Shown here: piece after piece, positions 8,790-18,490 of the stretch
Layout: each line of letters begins with the position of its first letter
Numbering within the stretch: position 1 is the first letter of the stretch
Origin: Emcibacteraceae bacterium
GTDB lineage: Bacteria > Pseudomonadota > Alphaproteobacteria > Sphingomonadales > Emcibacteraceae
Direction: 5' to 3'
DNA: 64,000 nucleotides
NCBI GenBank assembly: GCA_041396985.1
Contig: JAWKXO010000004.1
Location: forward strand, 310,001 to 374,000
Made by a program: the position numbers and the translations under genes
Notes under the pieces: model-generated
Told to the model about the DNA's origin: nothing
The model's database searches: none
Seen by the model: the letters and a program-made list of their open reading frames with translations, nothing else

Positions 8790-9917
8790 ATGACTACTAA
8801 AATAACAAGACGGGATTGGCTGATTGGCGGAACAGCCCTTGCTGGCGGTCTGGTGCTGGCCGCCAACGGCCATGCACAGAGCGTAACAATTGAAGGATAT
8901 GTGCCCACGCCGGAAAATCCGATCCGGATGAGTTCAAACGAAAATCCATACGGGGTCAGTAAGGCCGCCAGCATTGCCATGTGCAAAGCCCACAAATACG
9001 GCCATCTTTATGGTGGCGGCGGCGCGCAAAAACCGCTGACCGAACTTATTGCTGGCATAGAAAATGTACCTGTTGAAAATGTTATGGTTGCCGGCGGATC
9101 AGGCGAAATTCTAAAAACAATCGCCCTCATTGTCGCCATGGAAGGGGGTAAAATTCTTGCCCCGCAACCAACCTATGACGACACGTTCATGGATTATAGC
9201 AACCGTCGTGGCATTGAAAAAATCTGGGTTCCGGTTGCCGATGATTTGTCCATTGATCTGGACGCCATGAAAGCGGCCTACACGGATGAAGTAAAAATAA
9301 TCTATCTATGCAATCCGAATAACCCAATCCCGACAGTTATGCACGGCGAAAAACTAAAGGCATTTGTTAAAGAGTTTGCACCAAAATGTTATGTGTTCGT
9401 TGATGAAGCTTATTATGAATATGTCAATGACCCCAATTATCAGACCATGATCCCGCTGGTCCCGGAATATCCGAACCTGGTTGTTACCCGTACCGCTTCA
9501 AAAATTCATGGTTTTGCCGGTATTCGTATTGGTTTTGGCTTTGGATCACCGGAATTTTTGGACAAAATTAAAAGCCTGATGACCGGATCAATAAACGGCC
9601 CGGCCATGTGGGGCGCGATTGAAAGCTATAAAGATAAGGAATATCAGCAATTTGTTCTTCGTAAAAATGCTGAAGCATTACAGATCCTTTATGATTTCTT
9701 TGAAAAGCATAATATGCGATATATTAAATCCAATGCCAATTTCACCTTTTTCGAAACGGGTATAGATTCAAAAGAAGTTTATGACAGGGTCAGAAAACAT
9801 GGCATTGCCATTGGCCGCCCTTTCCCACCCCTGCTGAAATGGATGCGTATATCGACGGCCAGACCGGAAGATATGGTTTTCTTCACTGAAGTTTACGAAA
9901 AAGAATTTTTCAGTTAA
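8790..9917 (+). CDS. Tat-exported HisC-type PLP aminotransferase, array copy 7
   Basis: 375 residues; ribosome site AAGGGAG. Tat motif ITRRDWLIGG, hydrophobic TALAGGLVLAA, cleavage near GHAQS. It belongs to the copy 4-7 subgroup (SVTIEGYVPTPENPIRMSS). PLP-site motifs complete: NENPYG, NPNNPIPT, DEAYYEY, TASKIHGFAGIRIGFGF with the Schiff-base Lys; C-terminal GRPFPPLLKWMRIST. A Gly-rich insertion GGGGAQKPL replaces the shorter loop of other copies. Monocistronic, with its own promoter and a terminator shared with trxA. Substrate unknown. Confidence 0.82.
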   Translation: MTTKITRRDWLIGGTALAGGLVLAANGHAQSVTIEGYVPTPENPIRMSSNENPYGVSKAASIAMCKAHKYGHLYGGGGAQKPLTELIAGIENVPVENVMVAGGSGEILKTIALIVAMEGGKILAPQPTYDDTFMDYSNRRGIEKIWVPVADDLSIDLDAMKAAYTDEVKIIYLCNPNNPIPTVMHGEKLKAFVKEFAPKCYVFVDEAYYEYVNDPNYQTMIPLVPEYPNLVVTRTASKIHGFAGIRIGFGFGSPEFLDKIKSLMTGSINGPAMWGAIESYKDKEYQQFVLRKNAEALQILYDFFEKHNMRYIKSNANFTFFETGIDSKEVYDRVRKHGIAIGRPFPPLLKWMRISTARPEDMVFFTEVYEKEFFS

Positions 9918-9928
9918 GGCAACAAAAA

Positions 9929-9956
9929 AGGGCGTCCATAAATAATGGACGCCCTT
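9929..9956. terminator. Bidirectional terminator between aminotransferase copy 7 and trxA
   Basis: AAGGGCGTCCAT, short A-rich loop, ATGGACGCCCTT. A-run on the left gives a U-tract for the minus-strand trxA transcript; the plus-strand side has only a few T. Confidence 0.8.
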
Positions 9957-9976
9957 CATAATCACCAGACACAGGA

Positions 9977-10294
9977 TTAAGCGTGTTCTTTAATCCAGTT
10001 TTCAAAATCACCTCTTGAAGTGTTTCCGACTTTCATAGCCGCAACTTTTCCATCCTTAAACATAAGCATTGTCGGAATGCCACGCACACCATATTTTGTT
10101 GGTGCTTCGGGATTTTCATCAATATTAACTTTGGCAAAGGTAATATCAGCCATATTATTTGAAACTTCCTCAAATACAGGGCCAAATTGTTTACATGGGC
10201 CGCACCATTCGGCCCAGAAATCAACAATCACTGGCTTGTCTGATTTTAATACTTCCTGTTCAAATTCAGCGTCATTCACGGCAATAGTGCTCAT
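9977..10294 (-). CDS. trxA: Thioredoxin 1
   Basis: Cytoplasmic disulfide reductase of 105 residues, the normal thioredoxin length. The active site WCGPCK has its cysteines at residues 31 and 34, and the cis-proline loop GVRGIPTMLMF is present. Ribosome site AAGGA lies ahead of the ATG. It is the last gene of the tsaE, amgK-murU, addB, addA, trxA series on the minus strand, 76 bases after addA, an order widely seen in alphaproteobacteria. Confidence 0.95.
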   Translation of the reverse strand: MSTIAVNDAEFEQEVLKSDKPVIVDFWAEWCGPCKQFGPVFEEVSNNMADITFAKVNIDENPEAPTKYGVRGIPTMLMFKDGKVAAMKVGNTSRGDFENWIKEHA

Positions 10295-10370
10295 TCTTTA
10301 TTCCTTAAAAATATATTTGCTTTGTCTAGAACTTAAGAAGACGGGCCGCCAGCGTCAAGGGGCAACATGC

Positions 10371-13300
10371 CTAAAATTCAATTTTATTTAACTGCGCTTC
10401 GGGAATTTCCATCAATTGGCCAATATCTGTCCAGAGCAGCAATGAGCGAACCTTATGGTTGGGATAAACATCATTAAGCACAGCGCGGTATGCCGCCATC
10501 TGCCGCTGATATATCATTGGAATATTTTCGGCCGATTTTGGCGGCGGACGGTTGGTTTTATAATCAATGATATAAATTTCATTATCGGTCACGGCCAGTC
10601 TGTCGACTTGGCCGCTTAAGGAATAATGACCAATCTGCCCGACAATCGGCACTTCCGAACGGCTGTTTTCCCCAAACAGCGCATAAAAATCCTTATTTCC
10701 CAGTATATCGATGACCTCACGGGATATTTGAGTTATATCCCCATCCGACAAATCAAGCGCTTTTTGGGATAAATATCTGATCCCCGCTTCTTTTTGTTCA
10801 CTTTCCGGCAACTGCGGCAAAATTTCCAGAAGCTTATGAATAATCCGTCCGCGATGATAGCGTTTTTTATCCCGTTTCATGGCTTCCGCACTCATAAGCG
10901 GGCTACTTATATTTTCTTCCCCTTCATCCGGTCTAGACGGGCTAAGCGGCCGGCTTGGGACCGGTTCTGCCATTGGTGTGGCAAAGGCCCAGTCTGGCAG
11001 TTCTGAAACTTCCTTTTTTTCTTCGGCTTGTTCCACAGGCAATATTTTTGGGGCTTCTTTCCTGTGCTCACGTCTTAATATAATTTCGTCACCCTGTTTG
11101 ATTTCTTCTGTGCCGTCCATATCAAGTAGGGCATTTCGGATCAGATCATACCAGCAATTATCCTTACGGTTACTATGATGATCGTTTTCCCATCCCGTGA
11201 CATATAACCGATCCTCCGCCCGGGTCATGGCAACATAAAGCAGTCTTTTATTTTCCGCTTCCACATCAGCTTTACGCGCTTCATAGGCAATTTTACCTGC
11301 CCCGACCCTCGTTTCCGCATTTTTAACCCAAAGCATATTTTTTGAATATTTTTGCTCATACCAGAACAATGTGTCTTTTAGATCCGCCGCCTGGCAGGAA
11401 TCCGGCAGGAACACAATTGGTGCCTGAAGCCCTTTGGCCCCATGAACAGTCATGATCCGCACCATGTCGCCACCCTGCTCCATATCCCGTTTGATTTTAA
11501 TATCACCCTTTTCAATCCAGCTTAAAAACCCCTGCATTGATGAAATATTATTCTGTTCATATTTCATTGCCTGATTTAAAAATTCGTCCACAGGATCGTT
11601 TGATTGTTCACCCAGCCGCGCGATCAGTTTTTCCCTTCCCCGAAGTGGCCCAAGCAGGTATGAGAAAAACTCAAACGGCGGATAAAAATCCGCAAAATTT
11701 GCAAGTTTTTTCAGATATTCCGCTGCAACTGAAAATGATGTCTTTTCCGACTGCCGTTTCAGGAGCGCTGACCAAAGGCTTTCCCCCTTGCCACGTGAGT
11801 TAGCCAGGTCAAATAGATCATCTTCACTCATTCCTATAAACGGGCTCTTCAGAACCGTCGCCAAAGTAAGATCATCGCTTGGAAGCAGGGTAAAATTGGC
11901 AATGGCAATCAGATCCATTACCGCCAGCTGATCGGTCAGCACCATCTGATCCAGCCCGGCAACATTGATTTTTCTTTTTTTCAAAGCACGGATCATGAAA
12001 TGGACGAATTCTTTTCGCTTTTGAACCAGTATTAAAATATCTCCCGCTGTTACCGGGCGCCCTTTTGACGCCAGTATTTCCCCGCATTCCAGCCAGGCTT
12101 CAATTTTGTCGGCTATTTTATCGGCCAGTTTCTGTTTTGGATCATGCGCCGGTTTCTGAATGACCGGCGGCGACCAGTTTTCATCTTCTTTCCTTTCTTC
12201 CGGTAAAATAGGATCCCATATTTCGACAAGACCCGGCTCATCAAGACGGTGTGTGCTATGGCTGATTTCCTGAACGTCAAAGGAAATTTCAAAGCGAGTG
12301 GTTTCTGCCCTAAATACATAATCCACCACTTCAAGGATGGCTGATGTTGAACGGAAGGAAAGATTCATCGGCACATTATTGAATTTGAGATTTGCTTCCG
12401 AAACCTGCTTTTTAAAATAGTCCCTTGTCAGGTTAAACTGCTTCGGCTCGGCCTTTTGGAAGGAATAGATCGACTGTTTAACATCCCCCACTGCAAATAT
12501 TGTCCGGGGAAAGTCTTTATAGTCTTCTTCGTCACGGGTACCGATCCCGGCAAAAAACTCAAGGGCCAGCTTTCGGATGATGTCCCATTGCTCAGGGTTG
12601 GTATCCTGAGCTTCATCAATCAGGATATGATCAATACCTTCATCAAGTTTATAGAGTATCCAACTGGCACTGACATTTTTAAAAAGCCCGGCGACTTTCG
12701 AAATCAGATCATCATAATCAACCACATTGCGGCTTCGTTTACGGGCATTATAGGTTTTGATCAGCGCATAGCCCATCCTGAGAATTGCGCTGGTATTTTC
12801 AAAAAGTGTATAGGCCTTTAACCGTTCATTCACGAAGTTTAACCGTTCAGCTTCCTTCATCAGTGTGTCTAAATCATGCGGGCACTGATCGCTCAGTCTT
12901 TTGGTCATAAGCCGTGCCCTTATTTCCCCGTTTTTTGTTAAAAACTCCGCGCTATAATCATAAAAGCTATTTATTCTGTCGGCGTCGTCTTTAATCCATT
13001 TTGCAATAGCCTCACCCCTGGTGATATCAGTCGCTGATCCGGTCATCAGCGTTTTGGCTGCACTGTATAATCCAAGTTCATCAAAATGACCATCTTTGCA
13101 GGCTTCTGCCAGAATTGTTTCACGGCTTTCCTGCTTTGAAAATTCAAGCAGGTCCTTTAAAGAGGTTTCCAACTGCTTGAATGATGATGAATTGCGCCTT
13201 AATAATTCTTCCAAACCAGCCCGCTCATTGGTCAGGCTTTTCATTAATGTTCCGAATGTCTCTTCCGCCATCATGCCGGAAAGATAATTTAAAGTCTCGG

Positions 13301-13817
13301 CCAGTGTTTCATCATTGCCATCATCAATTTGCTGCAGCATTTCATCCTGTGAAAATTTAAGCAGCTCATGGATCGTAATGTCATCAAGAAGATCAAAATT
13401 GGGGGAAATGTTCGCCTCTATCGGAAACCGCCCAAGCAGTGACTGACAGAATGAATGTATGGTCTGGATTTTTAAGCCGCCCGGCACATCAAGCACTTGG
13501 GCAAACAGTTTTCTGGCCAGGGTGATCTGATCTTCTGTTGGCGGAGTGCCAAGCACATCCCTAAGCTCGCTATAAAGGTCCTTATCGGCCATGGATATCC
13601 ATTTGGACAACTGCCCGTTTACACGGATTGCCATTTCCGCCGCCGCCGTATTTGTATAGGTCAGACAGAGTATTTTATCTGGCCGGCTACCTGCCAGCAT
13701 AAGCCGCAGCACCCGGCTTGAAAGGACAAATGTTTTGCCGGTTCCAGCCGATGCCCCCACCCAGACCGATGATTTGGGATCAGATGCCGCCAATTGTTCT
13801 GGGGTTTGCTTTACCAT
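10371..13817 (-). CDS. addA: Double-strand break repair helicase-nuclease subunit AddA
   Basis: 1148 residues, typical AddA size. With AddB it resects double-strand DNA ends for RecA loading. N-terminal UvrD-type helicase: Walker A GASAGTGKTF (residues 21-30), then LCLTYTNTAAAEM, motif II DEAQDTNPEQW, GDVKQSIYSFQKA and, near the C-terminal part, MTVHGAKGLQAPIVFLPD and YVAMTRAEDRLYVTG. The C-terminal RecB-family nuclease has IDYKTNRPPP. I chose ATG 13817, which overlaps the addB stop as TGATG and has GGGGGG upstream, over the ATG at 13832. Translation is probably coupled to addB. Confidence 0.95.
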   Translation of the reverse strand: MVKQTPEQLAASDPKSSVWVGASAGTGKTFVLSSRVLRLMLAGSRPDKILCLTYTNTAAAEMAIRVNGQLSKWISMADKDLYSELRDVLGTPPTEDQITLARKLFAQVLDVPGGLKIQTIHSFCQSLLGRFPIEANISPNFDLLDDITIHELLKFSQDEMLQQIDDGNDETLAETLNYLSGMMAEETFGTLMKSLTNERAGLEELLRRNSSSFKQLETSLKDLLEFSKQESRETILAEACKDGHFDELGLYSAAKTLMTGSATDITRGEAIAKWIKDDADRINSFYDYSAEFLTKNGEIRARLMTKRLSDQCPHDLDTLMKEAERLNFVNERLKAYTLFENTSAILRMGYALIKTYNARKRSRNVVDYDDLISKVAGLFKNVSASWILYKLDEGIDHILIDEAQDTNPEQWDIIRKLALEFFAGIGTRDEEDYKDFPRTIFAVGDVKQSIYSFQKAEPKQFNLTRDYFKKQVSEANLKFNNVPMNLSFRSTSAILEVVDYVFRAETTRFEISFDVQEISHSTHRLDEPGLVEIWDPILPEERKEDENWSPPVIQKPAHDPKQKLADKIADKIEAWLECGEILASKGRPVTAGDILILVQKRKEFVHFMIRALKKRKINVAGLDQMVLTDQLAVMDLIAIANFTLLPSDDLTLATVLKSPFIGMSEDDLFDLANSRGKGESLWSALLKRQSEKTSFSVAAEYLKKLANFADFYPPFEFFSYLLGPLRGREKLIARLGEQSNDPVDEFLNQAMKYEQNNISSMQGFLSWIEKGDIKIKRDMEQGGDMVRIMTVHGAKGLQAPIVFLPDSCQAADLKDTLFWYEQKYSKNMLWVKNAETRVGAGKIAYEARKADVEAENKRLLYVAMTRAEDRLYVTGWENDHHSNRKDNCWYDLIRNALLDMDGTEEIKQGDEIILRREHRKEAPKILPVEQAEEKKEVSELPDWAFATPMAEPVPSRPLSPSRPDEGEENISSPLMSAEAMKRDKKRYHRGRIIHKLLEILPQLPESEQKEAGIRYLSQKALDLSDGDITQISREVIDILGNKDFYALFGENSRSEVPIVGQIGHYSLSGQVDRLAVTDNEIYIIDYKTNRPPPKSAENIPMIYQRQMAAYRAVLNDVYPNHKVRSLLLWTDIGQLMEIPEAQLNKIEF

Positions 13818-16771
13818 CAGCCATCCCCCCATTCTTTGGTGCGGGCAAGATGATCAAACTCACCATAGCCTTTTTCCAGAGGGTTTGGACTGCTTAAATA
13901 AGGGATATGATCATGATCAAATGTAACAACAAGATTTTTTAGCCCTTCATAAGCGGCAATACTTTCTTCCATGACATCAATTTTCTTGCTCTCATTAAAA
14001 GGGGTGATTTTTCCTGCCTGCTCACCGCCTGATAGCTGCCAGTAAGAAAGCTCGGACACCGTTGATGCCGGAAGAAGCGAAAAGCCGCCTTTGATGGCAA
14101 TTGCCGCTTCAAGCGGCAATTGCGGGGCATACCCCGCCTTTAATGCCCTGAGTGTTGGTGGCAGACCGGTTTTATAATCAATGATGCTTAAGCTGCCATC
14201 CGCAAACTGATCAATCCTGTCTGCACGGGCGGTCAACTTAAACGGCCCCGACTGTAAATCAATTATAATTTCCCCTTCCGTTTCCGTCAGCAGCGTTTTC
14301 ATGGTTTTTCGCCGTTCGGTTTCAGTTTCAATAAACCATTTGGCGATCTGTTTAAAGCGTGGCCACCAAAAGGCGCGCACCGTCGGCCTGTCGATGGCAT
14401 CGGCAAAATAATTGCGGGCTATTTCGATCAGTTTTTCTTCTACATCATCTGGCAGGTGATCTTTATAGCTGCTCATGAAATCCGCCAGGATGTCATGAAT
14501 AATAACCCCTTTATCAATGGCACCCGGGTCCTGATCAAGCTCGTCCAGTTTTTTCAGTCGCAGTATTTTACTGGCATAAAGGCTGTATGGATCCTGCATC
14601 CAAAGCTGGATACGGGTCACGGAAAGCTCCCGTGGTCTAGATAATACCGGCGGCGTCGGTCTTGGCGGATCAATATTAATAGGTTCATCCGGGCGATCAA
14701 GCCCCTCGTACCAGTGCAGCCACTTCTCGCTTTCCTCTTTATGATGATCATCCCCGATAAGCGCATGAAGGCGCGATAGCCAGCGAGATTTTACCATTGG
14801 CGTGCCGTCCTGCTTTTCAGAACGGGTAATAACCACATTTTCCGCCGATGCGGTTTGCACAAAATCATGGGCGCTAAGACCAATTTTCTGATCGAGATCC
14901 GGCAGACCAAAATCCCGCCGCATCGGCCGGCTCATCCAGGGGTCAACCGATGGTTCAGGCGGCCAAATCCCTTCGTTAATACCAGACAGGATCATCAGAT
15001 CAGCATGCTGCAGCCTTGCCTCAAGCGGTCCCCAAATATTAAGTCGTGGATGCTGACCATATTTTTTTCTGACTGTGACCTTGCTCATGAACTGCTCAAA
15101 CAGGGCACTATACTGATCCGTTTTAAAATGGCGCAGATAGGGGGCAGCCTCGATCAGTTCTTCAATCAGCTTGGCGGCTTCCTCGCCTGCGTCGCCTTTC
15201 CAAAGAACAGTGTCCCCACTTACCTCGTCGGTTGCCGCAAGCTTTTCAGCCATTTCAATATGGGCTCTTAACATCTCCCCAAAATCGGCATTTTGACCCT
15301 GAAATAAATTTGCAAATGGCTCAATTATCCGCCGCAGGTCAAACCACCAGTTGGTCAGATCATCGTCAGCAGCACTTTCATGTTTAAAAAGCATTTCAAT
15401 GCCGTTAATCCCCGGTGCCGGCCTTACACCACGCAGGCAAAATCGCTCAAATTTTCTGACGCGCTCACGAAAATCCCCAATATTTTTACCCCCCGCCGAG
15501 AATGGGTGTTTCAGCGCACTCATCAAGGGGATCGGGGCTAATCTTTCTGTTACCATTTCAGCACAAAGCCGAAGAAAAATTCCAGGTGCCGTATTAAAAA
15601 GCGGGGTTCCGGCACTGTCATCAATTTCAATATTCCATCTTTTCAGCTCCCCCGCCACCTGCCGCGCCAGCATCCGGTCCGGGGTAACCAAAGCAGCCGT
15701 TTTGCCGGGATTTTCAAGCTGCTCCCGCATCATCAGAGCGATGATCCCTGCTTCTTCCCGTGTTCCGGGCGTAACAATCTGCCGGATATTTCCCATAGCG
15801 TCCAATGGGGTCCATTTTAGATCACGCCACTGATCCGTGGTCTGTGCCGGGCGCATGATTTCACGAAATAGCCGTGTTTTTAAATGGTCATTATCTTCAT
15901 CATTCCCTGACCAGTTATTGACCTCAATCCTGTCGACACCGATGGCTGCCAAAAGATGTTTCATGGTCGCCTGCGGATGACTGTCCTCAATCGCATCCCA
16001 ACTTTGATCATCAAGTCCCTGATCAACACCTGGCAGGATGACCATCCCCTTTGGTAGTCTTGCTATGACTTCCAGAAGTGCTGATGTTGCCTTGACTGAG
16101 CCAGTCGACCCAGCAGCGATGATCGGAAAAGTGGGAGGATTTTCAAGCCATGTTTCCCGTAATCCTGCAAGCAGGGCATTTCGCCGAAGCGCCATATCCA
16201 TATAACCGGTTTCCGCCAGTACATCCGGCCAGTGCTCGGTCAAAATCTTCAAGAATTTTATTGTTTCCTGCCAGTGGATGGCATATTGCTCTGGGACAAT
16301 TTCTTCAAGATCGGCAAAGCTGACCTGTTCGGTCTGAACCTGATCGAGCAGTTCCCCCAATGCCTTCGCAAGTACGGCACAACCGGCATTTTCCGGTTTT
16401 TCTTCCAGACTTTTATCATACCAGCTATGAATGATATTCATCAGGATCATTTGCCGGATAAAGGTTGGCACAGCCGGTTTTATATCCAGATCGTCATATA
16501 ATGTTCCACCGCCCATAATCAGCCCGTCTTCGTCAACATCACCAATCGGCTGCATATTTGGAAGGATCGTTGATTTCCCGTTACTATATCGTAAAAAAGC
16601 ATCACGAAGTGAGCGCACAGCGCGGCGGTTGGGAAGCAAAATCAAAACCTGACTAAGGGAAATTGGATCACTGCCAAAGCGGGTTATAACCCCCTCGGCA
16701 AGAGCATCAACAAACGACAGATGAGCCGGGATATTATATATTTCGGGATTTTTTCCAAGCCGTCTTGGCAT
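13817..16771 (-). CDS. addB: Double-strand break repair nuclease subunit AddB
   Basis: 984 residues, the alphaproteobacterial AddB length. The N-terminal part is a helicase-like scaffold (SQVLILLPNRRAVRSLRDAF) without an obvious Walker A, as expected for this AddB type. The C-terminal half carries the RecB-family nuclease with the key IDYKTGLPPT and, upstream, the ILADFMSSY/EIARNYF helices. The start is the ATG at 16771, overlapping the upstream stop codon as TGATG with AGGGGGAG as ribosome site; a GTG one codon earlier has less support. It forms the AddAB nuclease with the next gene. Confidence 0.93.
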   Translation of the reverse strand: MPRRLGKNPEIYNIPAHLSFVDALAEGVITRFGSDPISLSQVLILLPNRRAVRSLRDAFLRYSNGKSTILPNMQPIGDVDEDGLIMGGGTLYDDLDIKPAVPTFIRQMILMNIIHSWYDKSLEEKPENAGCAVLAKALGELLDQVQTEQVSFADLEEIVPEQYAIHWQETIKFLKILTEHWPDVLAETGYMDMALRRNALLAGLRETWLENPPTFPIIAAGSTGSVKATSALLEVIARLPKGMVILPGVDQGLDDQSWDAIEDSHPQATMKHLLAAIGVDRIEVNNWSGNDEDNDHLKTRLFREIMRPAQTTDQWRDLKWTPLDAMGNIRQIVTPGTREEAGIIALMMREQLENPGKTAALVTPDRMLARQVAGELKRWNIEIDDSAGTPLFNTAPGIFLRLCAEMVTERLAPIPLMSALKHPFSAGGKNIGDFRERVRKFERFCLRGVRPAPGINGIEMLFKHESAADDDLTNWWFDLRRIIEPFANLFQGQNADFGEMLRAHIEMAEKLAATDEVSGDTVLWKGDAGEEAAKLIEELIEAAPYLRHFKTDQYSALFEQFMSKVTVRKKYGQHPRLNIWGPLEARLQHADLMILSGINEGIWPPEPSVDPWMSRPMRRDFGLPDLDQKIGLSAHDFVQTASAENVVITRSEKQDGTPMVKSRWLSRLHALIGDDHHKEESEKWLHWYEGLDRPDEPINIDPPRPTPPVLSRPRELSVTRIQLWMQDPYSLYASKILRLKKLDELDQDPGAIDKGVIIHDILADFMSSYKDHLPDDVEEKLIEIARNYFADAIDRPTVRAFWWPRFKQIAKWFIETETERRKTMKTLLTETEGEIIIDLQSGPFKLTARADRIDQFADGSLSIIDYKTGLPPTLRALKAGYAPQLPLEAAIAIKGGFSLLPASTVSELSYWQLSGGEQAGKITPFNESKKIDVMEESIAAYEGLKNLVVTFDHDHIPYLSSPNPLEKGYGEFDHLARTKEWGDG

Positions 16772-18489
16772 CACTCCCCCTTAAGAAGTTGCTCCGTCCC
16801 TTTAACGGATTCCGGTGTACCGACATGATACCATGAACCATCATGGGGCAAACCAAATAAACGTCCCTTGGCGGCAGAATTTCTAAATATTTTTCGAAGG
16901 GAAAAAATCTTATCCTCTATCCCCTCAAAACATTCCGGACGCATTATAAGCACTCCGCCATAAAAATAATCACTATAAGGATCATCACCGCGGAATGTCA
17001 GGCGGCCATCCTGATCCATATGAAAATCCCCCGGCCCGTCATGTCCATAAGCTTCATGGCGTTTGATAAGCAGCATCAGAATATCCATGTCATCTCGCCA
17101 GGCGGTCGCCAGTCTGAGCAGCGCATCCTGATTATGACTGGTCCAGAGCATATCACTATTCAATATAAAAAACGGGTTTTTGCCAAGCTGGGGAAGCGCT
17201 TTTTTTACCCCGCCACCACTATCCAGCAATTCATCACTTTCATCGGACAATGTAACCTTTGGTCGCCAGTCTTTCCGCTTCGCGATAAATTGATCAATCT
17301 GTTCGGCAAAATGATGTTTGTTGACCACCGCGTTTTTAATGCCTGCTGCCGCTAATGCATCAAGGCTATGGGCCAGCAATGTTTTTCCGGCAATTTTTAT
17401 AAGCGGTTTGGGAATATTATCGGTAAGCGGCCTCATCCTTTTACCAAGTCCTGCAGCCAGTATCATGGCGTGATCTGGTCCCAGTTTCTTTGGGTTTAAT
17501 GGAATATTCCTTTTGTCCGGCACCTCACGGTCCATCCAGTCTTTAATATCAGCCAGGACAGGGTGTTCAAAACACCTCTCCAAAAGATCCCACATCCGCG
17601 GGATCAGCTTCAGGTAGCTGTCCTTGCCATCCCGCAAAAACAGCCGGGCAAAAATACCGATGATTTTGGTGTCCCGCTGGGCACCTAATATGGCGTAATG
17701 TTCCCTGAAAACATCCTCATCCTGGCCTAGTTTTTCAGCCATATAGCTGACCATTTTTTCTTCTGTATCAGGGTCAACATCCCGTCTCGCATCCTGCAGC
17801 AGTGAAACCAGATCATAGGCAACATGTCCAATAACAGCATCCTGAAAATCAAGCATGCCGATTTTGCCATTCTCAAGCGCCAGAAGGTTTTCCGCATGAT
17901 AGTCCCTAAGCACCAGACAGTCATTTGCCGTGCTTACTTTTGCCAGTACCTTTTTCCATAAATCAGCATATTCAAGTCGTTTTTCAAAAGAAAGTCTTTT
18001 GCCGGTCAGGGCTGGATAATACCAGTCTGAAAACAGGAATATTTCAGTCAGCAACAAATCCATATCATAGTGGCGAAGCTTATATTCCCCGTCACCGTAG
18101 GACAGTTTTGAGGGCGGCTCAAATTTAGCGATCAGGATCAGTTCATCAACCGCCTTTTTATAAAGCTCAAGTTCCTGTGACGGATCCTTTTCCAATACTG
18201 TTTTAAACAGATTGTCACCCAGATCCTCAAGCAGCAAAAAACCCTGTTCAAAATCACTCGCCAGTATTTTTGGTGCCGCAAGGCCAAGTTCGCACAAATA
18301 ATTGGCCACAGCCACAAATGGCCTCGTATCCTCAAACTCAGGTGGTGCATCCATCAGCACGGCTTTCTGACCCTTAAGCGCCACCCTGTCATAGCGCCTG
18401 AATGAAGCATCCCCGGCCAGGGGGGTTACCACTGCCCCTTCCCATCCGATATCTTTTAAAAACAAACTTATTTTTTCTGATCGCTGCAT
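16771..18489 (-). CDS. Fused AmgK-MurU: anomeric MurNAc/GlcNAc kinase plus MurNAc-1-phosphate uridylyltransferase
   Basis: A 572-residue two-domain protein. Residues 1-330 are an aminoglycoside-phosphotransferase-like kinase (AmgK type): GDASFRRYDR, catalytic Asp196 in LRDYHAENLL and the metal site LDFQDAV. Residues 341-572 are a nucleotidyltransferase (MurU type) with LAAGLGKRMRPLTD and PKPLIKIAGKT, then NSDMLW for the metal site and GGVLIMRPE. In species where they were studied, separate AmgK and MurU recycle cell-wall MurNAc to UDP-MurNAc, bypassing de novo synthesis and giving fosfomycin tolerance. Here one uninterrupted frame joins both by a linker near 320-340. It lies one base after tsaE, the usual neighbour. 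Substrates are inferred from the family. Confidence 0.85.
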   Translation of the reverse strand: MQRSEKISLFLKDIGWEGAVVTPLAGDASFRRYDRVALKGQKAVLMDAPPEFEDTRPFVAVANYLCELGLAAPKILASDFEQGFLLLEDLGDNLFKTVLEKDPSQELELYKKAVDELILIAKFEPPSKLSYGDGEYKLRHYDMDLLLTEIFLFSDWYYPALTGKRLSFEKRLEYADLWKKVLAKVSTANDCLVLRDYHAENLLALENGKIGMLDFQDAVIGHVAYDLVSLLQDARRDVDPDTEEKMVSYMAEKLGQDEDVFREHYAILGAQRDTKIIGIFARLFLRDGKDSYLKLIPRMWDLLERCFEHPVLADIKDWMDREVPDKRNIPLNPKKLGPDHAMILAAGLGKRMRPLTDNIPKPLIKIAGKTLLAHSLDALAAAGIKNAVVNKHHFAEQIDQFIAKRKDWRPKVTLSDESDELLDSGGGVKKALPQLGKNPFFILNSDMLWTSHNQDALLRLATAWRDDMDILMLLIKRHEAYGHDGPGDFHMDQDGRLTFRGDDPYSDYFYGGVLIMRPECFEGIEDKIFSLRKIFRNSAAKGRLFGLPHDGSWYHVGTPESVKGTEQLLKGE

Positions 18490-18490
18490 T

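Noticed and set aside
13817..16771. AddB as a broken helicase because no Walker A is seen
   Set aside because: Alphaproteobacterial AddB normally has an inactive helicase-like N-terminus; length and nuclease motif are normal.
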